DNA of 64,000 nucleotides from Smallanthus sonchifolius (taxonomy: Eukaryota > Streptophyta > Magnoliopsida > Asterales > Asteraceae), in NCBI GenBank assembly GCA_023525975.1, contig CM042034.1, positions 20,999,501 through 21,063,500 of the forward strand, written 5' to 3'. A program made the translations under genes and the position numbers. Shown here in pieces: positions 9,236-20,105 of the stretch; position 1 is the stretch's first letter, and each line of letters begins with the position of its first letter. The notes beneath the pieces were generated by a model. The model was not told the origin of the DNA and ran no database searches. It worked only from the letters and a program-made list of their open reading frames with translations.

Positions 9236-12091
9236 TTACTTTGCATGCCATAGTTTAAGGGTTTGATTCATGCTTACAATATCATGACCATGGATATGTG
9301 AGGGATCTTTAAGCCCCAAGAAATCCCTCGTCATTCCTCCAATATTACCACCACCATTGCCACTCTTGGAATCATGCATCATCATCATCATCATATGACT
9401 CTCATGGATGTTTCCATGATCATCATCATGATCTTTCTTTGCATCCAAGATTTGACCAAATGCATCTTCAAAAGTTGCCACATTATCAGGAAAACTATCT
9501 TGAGTCATCATCATCATCATGCTCATGTTCATGGGATGAAGAAAAGATGATGATGATGGATGATGGGGTAGGGGTGAGGGTGAGGGTCCACCTGCACATG
9601 CACCATCTCCAGGCAAACCTCTTGTACCACTTGTGTTGTTACCAGCTGCAGCAGACACGTGAGCAATGTATGGTTGGTGGTGGGGTCTCAAAGATGTTGT
9701 ACTTGTACATGGTGCTTGTATACTTGTACCCATGCTTAGATGACTTGTACCCATCTGAGCTGCTTTTTGCAGCAATGCAGTTGCTGACATGTAAGCAGAT
9801 GGTGCTGGATGGTATGCTATCAGTGTAGGCCCACCACTGCTAGGGCTACAATCTTGATCTTGGGATTGGGTTTGGGTTTGTAGCCATGATGGGAATAGGT
9901 TTTCTTGTTTTTTCAAGAAAGAATTATGAACCGGGTCAAGAAGATGGTCATTGAAAGGGGTCGGTATTTGACCCGGAACTGATGTCGGGTCTATTCCAGT
10001 GATTGCTCGTGCACTCTCTTCTGCTAGGACATCACAGAAAGCTCTGTGTGTGATGAAACTATCCCTCCTGTACATTTTCAAGATTATTAAAAAACTAAAA
10101 AGAAAGAATAGAATATAACTATGAAACACTCCAAACACATAAAAACAAAAAACTTTCTGAAAAAAGAATAAAAAACCCATCTTGCTATACACGTTCTTAA
10201 TCGAGAAAACACAGACACCCACACAAAAAAATGAGTAATTTATAGAATAAATGAACTTTTAATTTAAAAAAACGGTTAGAGAATCAAAATTGTCAATAAA
10301 TAAGAAAAGGGACTTCATTTAATATAAGGCTCTTTCAAGCTTTCTATAGCATGCATTATGAACTATAACTTTCAAGTTAGCCAAATTTGTGGGTGAATTT
10401 TAGAGCATTTTTGGTTAATGGGAAGGTCATTTCTTATTTTCTCAGTTGACTATAACTTTTAAAATTTGAGTCAATTTGTGGAACGAGCAGATCCAAATTT
10501 AGAAAGTCAAAGTTCGTTTGTGGAAGAAGCGGACTCCCCATAAACCAAAAAAGTTATAAAAATCACTCACAAACCAAATCACTTTTGCTAACTTCACAAT
10601 TTCTCAAAAATTTCCATATATCATTCGTTTAAAATACATTTGTAAGAGCATCTGTTAACACTCATTTTGCGGTGTTTTTGAACTCACATAGAGGAGGGCA
10701 TCCGTCCGTCCTCACGAACACACGCCCTCCACAGGCGTTTTTACACTTTCTTTTTTGTATGTATCCTATATATCTCTCATTATTTTTACTAAATGAACCC
10801 CATCTCTACTACATAGAGGAGGGCATCCGTCCGTCCTCACGAACACACGCCCTCCACAGGCGTTGTTTTTACACTTTCTTTTTTGTATGTATCCTATATA
10901 TCTCTCATTATTTTTACTAAATGAACCCCCATCTCTACTACATCGGTCACATCATCTCATACATTTTTTCTTGATAAAATGTACGTTTACCCTTTTTTTA
11001 TTACGGTATACACCATTTTATTAATACAAAACGACAAATTTACATGAAACATGACAGGGAAAGAATCTAGGTTTGTTTTTGACACATAACATATTAAACC
11101 TTGACTAATTTGTTATACTGGTTTTTTGAGTTATTTAATGTTTGAATGCATGGTGGTGTTGATAGTAAATGAAGGAGATTCTACCTTGAAAAAAGGGTAC
11201 CACAGTCACATTTGTACTCTCTAGTGCCACAAGTTTTGGAATGAGCTTTCCAATCAGATTGAACCGCATAACTCTTTGAACATTTATCACATTTCCACTT
11301 CTTTTCACCATGTTTTCTACAAAAGTGTTTCTTGATTCCTGTTAAATCGCCTAGAGCCCTAGATGGTTCATGGTGCAAACAGTTCACTTCTGGACACACA
11401 TACACTTTCTTCCTCACCACTTCATTCTTGTTCCTCTGCTTCAACTTCCATGGCAGATTGTGTCCTCTTCTGTGAAGTTGCAGATTTTGATCTCTTTGAA
11501 ACCCTTTGTTACATATCTCACACACGAATCGATTTGTCGCCATTAGTGTCTTGGGTGATAAAGATATCACTTCTGCTTCTGGATCTATATGTAACACAAT
11601 AATGATATTAATATGACCTATTGCTCTTCATTTCAAAGTAATGAGATAAAGAATATAAATTCACCTTTTTTTTATGAAAATGATGAAAACCCATGAAAAA
11701 GATTAAAGATTTAAAGAGATTTTGAACCTGGGTCAACTGCTAGTACAATATGGTTGACTATTTTAAAAACCATGTTTTTCATATCAAAATAAAGAAAAAA
11801 TGAAAACCCACAATTTTTGTTATGAAAATGATGAAAACCCATGAAAAAGATTGAAGCTTTAAGAGATTTTAAACCTGGGTTGCCTGGAAGACTTCTTTTT
11901 TTCTTGATTAATGGTTGACTTTGAGTTGGAGGAGGATGTGAAGAGTAGTGTTGCAGATTTAAACTATGATTGCTTCCATTTTCTTGACCTTTATTCTCAG
12001 AACAAGAATATTCAAGAGTATTTGCATGAAGATCACCAGATGCAGAATTCAAATTATCTTCCAACATCACTTTCTGCTGTCTCATCATCAT
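9236..12091 (-). CDS. INDETERMINATE DOMAIN (IDD) C2H2 zinc-finger transcription factor
   Basis: Three exons: 12091-11875, 11584-11185 and 10067-9236, giving 482 aa. The junctions are NP|DPEAEV and LFS-R-RDSF, both with GT-AG. The ID domain is complete. A basic KKKRSLPGNP precedes finger 1 (C94..C97...H110..H114). Finger 2 is a long-loop C2H2 with ALGDLTGIKKHF, and fingers 3 and 4 are of the C2HC kind (WKCDKCSKSYAVQSDWKAH, YKCDCGTLFSRRDSF). The C-terminus has the family motifs MSATALLQKAAQMG (299-312) and TRDFLGL (about 452-458). IDD proteins are nuclear DNA-binding factors that work with GRAS proteins such as DELLA, SHR and SCR in root patterning, gibberellin response and other programmes. 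The exact subgroup (JKD, MGP, NUC or GAF1-like) is not assigned. The middle has histidine, methionine and serine runs. Intron 1 contains a duplicated donor (see 11672-11880). Confidence 0.95.
10684..10940 (+). repeat. Two-copy tandem duplication in IDD intron 2
   Basis: A block of about 127 bp beginning TAGAGGAGGGCATCCGTCCG is repeated almost exactly at 10689 and 10815. The copies differ by a 3-base insertion after GGCGTT and a single C. It lies wholly in the intron between the exons ending at 11185 and starting at 10067. Confidence 0.9.
11672..11880 (-). repeat. 147-bp-spaced duplication creating a second in-phase 5' splice site in IDD intron 1
   Basis: A 61-bp block (ATGAAAATGATGAAAACCCA onward, ending ACCTGGGT) occurs at 11672-11733 and 11820-11880, offset by exactly 147 bp. 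On the minus strand each copy carries CCCAG|GT. The first gives the donor at 11875/11874 and the duplicate gives one at 11728/11727. The 147 nt between them have no stop in the IDD frame, and both donors leave phase 1. Use of the second would insert 49 residues before DPEAEV without shifting frame. Confidence 0.85.
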
Positions 12092-12600
12092 CTTCTTCTT
12101 CTCTCCCTAGGTGTCAATATGTGTGTTTGTGTGTGTAGTAAAAGTGTATCAAAACTATCTATAGATATGATGTATGTTGCATCATGAACATGAAAAGATA
12201 AAGATATATGTAGAAGACAAAAGAAAGATTTAAACTTGGAAAAAAGAAGCTAAAGGTTTTTGTTTGAACCCTAGTTTACTTTCTTCAAATCTCTAACTGT
12301 TTTGCCATGAATTTTTCACTAGTTTGGCATCAACCAAAAAGACAATGATTAGTTTTTTTTGCTAGAAACTGAAGCAGACCCCTAAGCCCCTATATGGGCT
12401 ATATGATCAGTTGTTGTTTTATCAATGACACACAGTCTCACACACACTAGTGTGTTCTTGATTCTTGGTATAGAGAGAGATATATGAAAGAATAATGGGA
12501 ATGAACCTAAAAATATGAGAGAGAGAGTGGTTAGGGTTGATGTCTGACTTAGAGTACTGCTTTCTGTCTTCTTTCTATCTCTTCTGTTTCCCAATCTCTA
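12092..12600 (-). promoter_or_regulatory. IDD 5' UTR and proximal promoter
   Basis: Upstream of the ATG on the minus strand are a GA-rich tract just before the start, a CA/GT run (12120-12140) and a purine-rich GAGAGAGAGA stretch (12515-12530), common in plant 5' leaders. CCTAG|GGAG at about 12108 could be an acceptor of a 5'-UTR intron. No start site can be fixed. Confidence 0.4.
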
Positions 12601-13078
12601 ATATTCTTTTTTTTTTCTTCTTTTTGCATATCACTGTAGTAATTATCTCCTTTTGACGATGAAAGTTTCAAGTATATCTCACCTTCTTTCTCTTCATAAA
12701 ACAAACAATATATTTTTCCTAACTTTTTATTTAATTTCTACAACATTTTCTTATATGGAAAAATAAAATATAATAGTTATTGTTAAGTATATTTATACAT
12801 TTTATAAAATTAAAAAATTATCTTTATAGTTATAAAATACAAAAAATTATTCCTTGTATCCACTTTTATGTCTTTGTATCATTAAAAATGTTCTAAAATA
12901 TATAAAATGACCAACTTTTTACATTTCTTTTTATAAACGTAATTTTTACTGAATATATATTTTTTCACATATCTACTTTATTTTTCATAAAAAGTGAGTA
13001 ATGTTTATACACTACAAGACACTTCTAATAATATATATGCGAACATATAGACTGAATAAACAAAACTTATTAATGTAT
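12601..13078. other. AT-rich intergenic stretch
   Basis: Nothing recognisable apart from poly-A/T tracts. It probably contains distal IDD promoter sequence. Confidence 0.4.
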
Positions 13079-13112
13079 TTTATAATAGGGGAAAGTGAAT
13101 ATGATTGTGTTA

Positions 13113-14166
13113 GGATTAGGTTCAGGTAAAAAGGATTTTAATTCTAAGAAAAGTGAGAATGATTTAGGGCCATTAGATCAAATTGTAAAAAAGATTTACT
13201 GGTTGAGATTAAATTGTAGGAGAAAAAGTTGTTGGAAGGGTATTTTAGTCTTGGCAACTTTTGTTGACTTTTTATCAAGTTCCCCCTCATTTTAAAACGT
13301 TCATAACTTTTACATACGACATTATTTTTTCAAAAAAATTACACCATAAAAACGAGCGTTTTTTTATCTTTAAAACGAGTATAGTGTCGTTATAAACAAA
13401 AACGATTTTTTTTTACGTTTTCCAGCTCATTGTGTAATTAGTCAGGTCAATGTGTAATACAATTTCATTGTGTAATACAAGTTCATTGTGTTATATGTAT
13501 TTATCATTGTGTTTTACGTTTTCCAGCTCATTGTTTAATTAGTCATGTCATTGTGTAATACAAGTTCATTGTGTAATACAAGTTCATTGTGTAATTAGTC
13601 AGGTCATTGTGTAATACAAGTTCATTGTGTAATTAGTCAGGTCATTGTGTAATACAACTTCATTGTGTAATACCACGTCTGGTCATTGTGTAATTAGTCA
13701 GGTCATTGTGTAATACAAGTTCATTGTGTAATTAGTCAGGTCAATGTGTAATACAATTTCATTGTGTAATACAAGTTCATTGTGTAATACAAGTTCATTG
13801 TGTAATACAAGTTCATTGTGTAATACAAGTTCATTGTGTAATACAAATTCATTGTGTTATATGTATTTATCATTGTGTTTTACGTTTTCCAGCTCATTGT
13901 GTAATTAATCAGGTCATTGTGTAATATCTGGTCATTGTGTAATTAGTCAGGTAATTGTGTAATACAAGTTCAATGTGTAATTAGTCAGGTCATTGTGTAA
14001 TACAAGTTCATTGTGTAATACAACTTCATTGTGTAATACAAGTTCATTATGTAATACACAATGACCATTATGCTCTACCTTTAAAAACAATAAAATGACA
14101 CATGTCAAGCCCAGAATCCTTCTTACCCCTCTTATTTTTAAAACCCTTTTTACTATAACCTAACCC
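13113..14166 (+). mobile_element. Repeat-array Mutator-like element, copy A
   Basis: Begins GGATTAGGTTCAGG and ends ...ATAACCTAACCC, so it has a short imperfect TIR (GGRTTAGGTT). The flanks GATTGTGTTA and GGTGCTGTTA agree at 7 of 10, consistent with an old 10-bp target duplication. The intact version can be read in the opposite TIR of the host MITE. About 310 bp of unique sequence (13113-13425) is followed by a 640-bp array of 18-bp repeats and about 100 bp of unique right end. The copy at 62561-63964 has the same plan. No transposase is encoded; the short open frame at 13095-13295 straddles the end and is not conserved as a gene. Confidence 0.9.
13427..14062 (+). repeat. 18-bp tandem array TTCATTGTGTAATACAAG and variants
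   Basis: More than 25 units of TTCATTGTGTAATACAAG alternate with variants containing AATTAGTCAGGTCATTGTG. They are punctuated by longer modules, GTTTTCCAGCTCATTG and TATGTATTTATCATTGTG, which recur at intervals and give a loose higher-order pattern. The last unit flips to the opposite strand (ACACAATGACC near 14060). Confidence 0.95.
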
Positions 14167-14839
14167 GGTGCTGTTAAGCATCTAACTTAGATGCGAAACC
14201 AATCAAAACTACGTCGTTTTGATTAAAAATTAATTTAAACGTTTTGTTTCATTTTCCATTATTTATTCTCATGCCGGTTTATTTCCCTGATTAGTGATTA
14301 ACACTTCTTCCTAGACATATCTGGATTCGTAAAACCCTTTTCTTGGTGTAGTTTTTCTATATTTTCAAATACACCAGGATGGCAGCTCCTTTCACAAAAC
14401 CGAGAATTTATTACGGGAAAAAATTTTCACTTGGATGACAACCTTGTTTGTTAAATCCCTTCCTTTTTTCACATGACTGTTGATTTCTTAAATTTTAATA
14501 AACTTGACATGAGTACATAACCGGAGGTCTCCAATCGCATTTTGGAAAACAAATTAAAATATAATAAAAAGCTAAGTCTTGATTCAACACTTTAAAACAA
14601 TAATACAAATTAAGTTTGAATTCTCAAATAAAATTAAAAATGACAGAGTACTTCAAAACGAACTCATCTGCGTGAAATTAGGTGTAGGTTTAGATAGAGG
14701 GGGAAAGATGAGATAAAATGCGAAATAGTTTGTGAAAATTAATTTTTAATCCGATTTAACCAAAACGGCGTAGTTTTGATTGGTTTCACGTATAAGTTAT
14801 ATGCATAACAGCACCATATTCACTTTCCCCTTCATAATA

Positions 14840-15900
14840 TATGATAAATTTTACTTAAAAGTTTGTGATGTAATATAACCATAAAATTTAATTGTTCTTA
14901 TGGTTTTATCCTTTACTTTTATATTATATATTCTTTTTCCAACTAATTCGTATGATTTATTAAACTATCCCTATTGTCGTCTAATTAAGCAACTATAGAT
15001 ATTATGGCTTGTGGGTATTTCAATCATGATATTAAAAGAATATTTAATTAACCACTCTCTGGCTACTTAAATTTATGAATGCTTACAAGCTATTCAATAT
15101 TGCAATACATATTTTTCACAAGTGTTACATGTATACTATATTTTCTATATGTTTTAACTTCTTAAATCTGATTGAAAATAAAAATACATATAACTAATTA
15201 GTTTATTGTATTGATGCTTTTGTTTTAACTTTTTAAAAGAAGTCTTAAAGTATATTTTCAAGAAATGCAGATTGGTTTAGTGATTATGTAGCTAGTGCTT
15301 AATGCATCATCCCCCAACTATATCTTTTTCATTTACTTGCTTCATCTTTCATGTTTGAATGATTAGCATGTCATTGTTGAAATATCTACTATTAAACCTA
15401 TTTACAACAATCAATTTTTTATTACCATGTAACCTAACTTTAACGAAGAGAAATATGTTCATTTACAAGGTAAATTTATTTTACAATATACAAGTATGAT
15501 AAGTTTTTACCTCGATCAATAGTATTGATCATACAAAAAACTTCTATGAATCCGTTTTGATTTAGTGAATCATCATAATTGCCTTTGAATATAAAAAACT
15601 CGATCAACCCACAAATCTCAAAACAATTTCACGTATGTGTAGGAATAGTAATTCGTGATAACTGGATATCTCTTAAAACCGTGTAAACACTTAGTACTCA
15701 GGAATATTCAATCTGATAATTCTCAGAGAGAAGATGAACGAAATAGGAAATCCGTTAGGATTTTCATGCACCCAATTATGAACAAATTGATATCTATTTA
15801 TAAGGGGTGAGTCAGTGCAGTGAACCATCGCAACTCTTCTAGAAAATAGCCGCCACAACTGATAAATGTTGGCAGTTTTATTAATCATTACCATAAATTG
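14840..15900. other. AT-rich gene-free stretch
   Basis: No exon, TIR or LTR boundary was recognised. The segment near 15650-15860, with a TATA-like TATTTATAAGG, could be an old LTR, but no partner was found. Confidence 0.4.
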
Positions 15901-15904
15901 AATT

Positions 15905-16024
15905 GAAGTCCAAATTGGTACGGAAGACCAAAATGGTGTGGACGACCAAAAATACACGGAAGACCAAATTTGGTACGGATGACCAAATTTGATACGGATG
16001 ACCAAAGTTGATACGGATGACCAT
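15905..16024 (+). repeat. Short tandem array, about 18-20 bp unit
   Basis: Six to seven imperfect copies of TTGGTACGGATGACCAAAT. The first units read GGAAGACCAAA and GGACGACCAAA, and the last three are nearly identical. The minus-strand open frame here (15691-16005) only reads the repeat as an IWSS-type peptide and is not considered a gene. Confidence 0.85.
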
Positions 16025-16463
16025 GTAGGAACCTAGAGGATGGGAGGGGTGAGTAGGTTCTTAATAATTATTTTCAAATTACTTTAAAACTTCTTTGATT
16101 TTAACCACTCTTATTATTGTATAAAAACTTTAATTGGTATTGATGATACTTGTTTTGTTGATAAACAATATGTATATGTGTAAAAGTAAATATATATATA
16201 TAGAGAGAGAGGTTCTTGTGGGTATTAAGAAACCCACTCTACTTCCTCTCTCCGGTCCTTCAATCGAGAGTTGTATTCACTAATCGTCTCCCTAAACGGT
16301 AGGGATCACTGGTACACGAACGTCTCACTAGATAAAAGTAGTAATCACATTGTATAAAAGTCTCATTTTACAAAGGAAGTGATCACCTTCTACATCTCAC
16401 TATGTAAAGATAGTGATCTTTACAAGTCTTCACTAGTCAAAGGTTTAAGGCTTCAAACCCAGG
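16025..16463. other. Gene-free flank of the LTR nest
   Basis: AT-rich DNA, then a stretch with scattered GTGATC-type motifs (16370-16420). No boundaries were recognised. Confidence 0.35.
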
Positions 16464-18234
16464 ATACGTGAGATACCTGAAAACTCGTAAAACATAAATA
16501 ACAATAATAAATTATTATAAAAAAATAATAATAATAATTTTAATATTGTTTTGAAATCTTATCGAATAAAAAATAATAATAATAATAATAATTAACAAAC
16601 ATATATGTATATATATTATATATTAATTAGTAATACTTAAATGTTATTAATTATATAACATGCTTTTTCGAGAAGAAAAGGGAAAATCAAGAAAATTTAG
16701 AAAGAAGACAAAAGCAATTAATATGGAGAAGTAAAAGTCTACGGAACACGTGAAGAAAGAAAATTTCAGAAAACAGAGGGGCCGATTTCCGTCACCGGCC
16801 GCCGGCCGAGTCACCACCTTAAGCAGATCTTCACGTGAAAAGCCTTGTCACGACGAATGGTGTCTGCTATAGCCATACGCTGAGTCGTTTCTGCCATGAG
16901 ACCTGCCATCATCACCCTACTGGCCTAAGTAGGTTCATCTCCCGACACCTCGTCACCGGCGAGTACTGGTTCCTTCGCCGCGAATTAAAATTCGGCTATA
17001 AAATCCGAGCTTGAAACCTCTCAACCTCACTTTCTCAAAAAGAATCCCTCACTTCCGACTCTCACCCTTAGAACTCGCATTTTCCGTCGACATTCGTATT
17101 TTTCCGGCGAAACTAATGTAACATTTATGGATTTCCATTATTTCACTTTAATCATCCTTGTATTACAATAATAAAAATTCCATTTTCTTTTTTCTTTCGG
17201 TCTCGTACTCGCTCAACACATCAACAAATGCATACATATATACACATATTCATATAAATTATACATGTAGATATATATATACACAAAATATAAATAGATT
17301 GACTTTTAAAAGTCAAAATTTAAACCAATTTCCTAACAAATCTACCTGTTTGACTTTCAAAAGTCAAACAGGGCCGAATTTACCAAAATCAAGACTCAAT
17401 TGTTCTACCAAATTGACACCAATGGACTTCGGTACGGGTACAATCAATAATCGACCCGAAACAGGCCCATCCCTCGAACCAATTCGGTCAATTTACACGG
17501 ATTATTCAAATTCAAACGAATTTGACTTTGGATAGTCAAACCTTATCACAAGATCAACCCAATTCACGAAATTAACGCGTGTAAATCCCATAAATCACAC
17601 GTGAACTGATCTAGTACGAACCTAGACTCTTATCAATACCTAATTCACTCTTAATTCGGCGAATTAACGCGTAATCAAACCCCGCAAACCTAGCGGTCAA
17701 ACCAAAACTGGATCGATTAATACGGATGAAATTAGACAAAGTAAATCACTCAAACGCCTTCGCATAACCCATTACAATCTCTCTAAACCTTCAAACAATC
17801 CGCATTACCACTCTGGAGCTCGGCCGAACACCAAGAACAGTCAGAATCTCGTTTCAATCGATCTCTCACCTATCCAATCCATTTCAGGTAATCGATACAT
17901 TCCTATACTCGCTTTGACTTTCTGATTAAAAGCCCCAAGGTATGGATTTCATACCTGTGCATAATCACGACCAATTTGGGGCTAGGGTTTCGGGAAAACG
18001 ATTTGGGGAAGGAGATGGATTGGGGGTTGTGTGTTAAATTCAATTTCGCATCAGTTACTGTCAAGGCTTTTAGCCCAGTTCAACCGGTTATGATTCTTGA
18101 CCTCTACACGCTTGGTTATGTGTTCGAAACCCACAATCAAGTTTCCTTTTTTTTTTGCACAAACCTGAACCAATTCCGACTCCCCTACAATCATGAGATA
18201 AACCTAGTTGAAACCGAACAAAGCAGCAGGATCA

Positions 18235-18302
18235 GTCCTTTGATCCAGTGGTTGGGCGTTGCCCTCACCCAGAAACGGCTCGGGTTCGATCCCGGCCCAC
18301 AG
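18235..18302 (+). other. tRNA-like module inside LTR 1
   Basis: A B-box-like arm, CGGGTTCGATCCCGG, with a 4-bp stem and a 7-base loop is preceded by a D-arm-like CCAGTGGTTGGGCG. The cloverleaf is imperfect (no clean acceptor stem), so this is not a tRNA gene. An equivalent module sits at the homologous place in LTR 2, so it belongs to the LTR family. Confidence 0.6.
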
Positions 18303-18598
18303 AATTCATTTTTTAAAATCATTTTGAGCAGCAAATTTAAATTATAAAAGTTAGTTTATACCATTTAGAACAGATTTATACAAAAATATACAATTTTGAA
18401 CATAAACAATTAATTGTACACATTTAAATGTCTAATACGATCTTTTATATATATATATCATTTAAAAGTTATTTTTAAATCTAATTATAAAACAAAGGTT
18501 TTTAAATACCAAATCCTATATAAAATATGAAAAGATTTCTAAGATCATTTTGATAATTATTAAGGTTTAAATTCTATTTAAACAAACTTAAATTTTCC

Positions 18599-18601
<3 letters not shown>

Positions 18602-18655
<54 letters not shown>
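18602..18655. repeat. (AT)n microsatellite
   Basis: About 27 uninterrupted AT dinucleotides within solo LTR 1. Confidence 0.95.
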
Positions 18656-18661
<6 letters not shown>

Positions 18662-20034
18662 GCACTTATTTTGAGACACCCTATTGTGACAAGGTTTAAA
18701 TAAAAAGAGATGTTATTTACCTCTTTATTTGAAATCCATTTAGAGTTTTGAAGTGTATTTTACCTCAAAATTTTATACCAATACATTTTTGACACACCGT
18801 TATAAATAAATAAATAAATAAAATATATTTATATTTTTTTTTATTGAATATCATATCACATATCTTATAAAGGCACACTATTTTAAATTGAGAAATGAAG
18901 GGAACTTAGTTATTTAAATTATTTAAACTAAAACACCAAAACTATTAGCATATATTTTAAATCTACTTTATTAATAAATTCTTGTTCAAAACAAACATAA
19001 ACCCGCACATATTCGGACCCAAGGAACATTAGACCTTGTCTTAGACTTTTGCGCATGTTATTAATCTAGATTCATGTACATTACACTCTAGGTTAACGTT
19101 GCGAGTTACAAGGATCACCTTGCTATCTTAATTGCTTGTGCTATCTACACCATTATTACAGGTGAGTATACATAGCCCCTTTTACTCTTTTACATTTTTG
19201 GGGTGAAACATGAACACTACTCAAACTACTGTTTACATTTACACAAACAACACAAGTACAGATCCCATTTACATTCATGTGTGCAATTTGAGCTTTATGC
19301 CCGAGTGCTATGTGTGCTAACTTTTGTGAACACTTATGTGCAATCATTAACTATTCAAGCCGACGGTTTTCAATGATAGATCTATTGAGTCTGACAAACC
19401 CACCTGGTTGAGGTGATTGATACCGACAACACAATTTGCATGCTAGTTACAAAGGTTTGATTGTACTTGGTTACACAATAGCTGCTCCCCATAAATGCCT
19501 TATTTATCATGTTATGTATGGATTTGTTTTTCAAACTTTATGCTATCTATATACAAACCTGTGTTATACTCACCAACTTTTTAGTTGACCTTATTTTATT
19601 CATGTTTCAGGTGCTAACGTGTAAGTTTGATCAAGACATGCTACACATAGGCTTGGACTTAGTTAATTTAAATTCAAAGAACAATTTGTATTTTCATTTA
19701 TGTACTTGTGGAATTATGCTATGTTTGTTTGAATGGAAATGAATTTAATGATTAATATATTACAAGTTAGATAACCTTGAGTTCATGAACAGTCTACATG
19801 TCCCGCCCCGACATTTCCGCCGTCGGTTGGGGTGTGACAACTAAAACGAAATAAAACATCAAACAAATAACCTCATCACCCGTCTCCACCTTTTCAAAGA
19901 CATTTGGTTATATTTGAACGTTCAAAAGTCCCTTGCGCAAGTCAACTTGATTTTCCGGTAAGCTAGTAAAGAAGAAGAAACAGTCGGGTATGCTTTAGAT
20001 AAACATATTTCTTATAATTAAATCAGGTGGAGCT

Positions 20035-20105
20035 GCAGTTGGACTGGTTTGATGCTTGTCCCCTCCAAAAAGGAGGTCTCGTGTTCAAGTCCAATCCCCT
20101 GCATC
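20035..20105 (+). other. tRNA-like module in the outer LTR
   Basis: CAGTTGGACTGGTTTGATGC resembles an A-box/D-arm and TCGTGTTCAAGTCCAA a T-arm, with a possible anticodon-type hairpin CCCCTCC...GGAGG between. It lies in the part of the outer LTR between the two inner insertions. It does not form a complete acceptor stem. Confidence 0.45.

Larger units (their letters stand above)
13088..14830. mobile_element. Long-TIR Mutator-like MITE (outer element), interrupted
   Basis: The ends are perfect inverted repeats GGGGAAAGTGAATATG (13088-13103) and CATATTCACTTTCCCC (14815-14830). The similarity continues inward for about 85-90 bp once the inserted element is removed: 14167-14245 is the inverse of about 14735-14814, sharing AAACCAATCAAAACTACG(T/C)CG. 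Flanks TTTATAATA (13079-13087) and TTCATAATA (14831-14839) agree at 8 of 9 positions, the target-duplication length of Mutator-like elements. There is no transposase gene. A second element sits in its left TIR. Confidence 0.85.
17117..19839 (-). mobile_element. Inner solo LTR 1 (family with GGGGTGTGACA end)
   Basis: Runs from TGTAACATTT to GGTTGGGGTGTGACA, 2723 bp, between perfect 5-bp duplications ACTAA (17112-17116, 19840-19844). It is homologous over most of its length to the inverted copy at 21049-23812. For example, 19050-19839 matches the inverse of 21049-21840, and the segment with GAACACCAAGAACA near 17828 matches the inverse near 22970. It holds no retrotransposon gene. An (AT) run of about 50 bp lies at 18602-18655. 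Strand is given relative to copy 2. Confidence 0.9.

Noticed and set aside
13427..14062. CRISPR-like appearance of regularly spaced short repeats
   Set aside because: Units are contiguous 18-bp tandem repeats without unique spacers, in plant nuclear DNA and inside a transposon. There are no cas genes.
15691..16005. Trp/Ser-rich 104-codon frame
   Set aside because: Its repetitive half is only the translation of the 18-20 bp tandem array.
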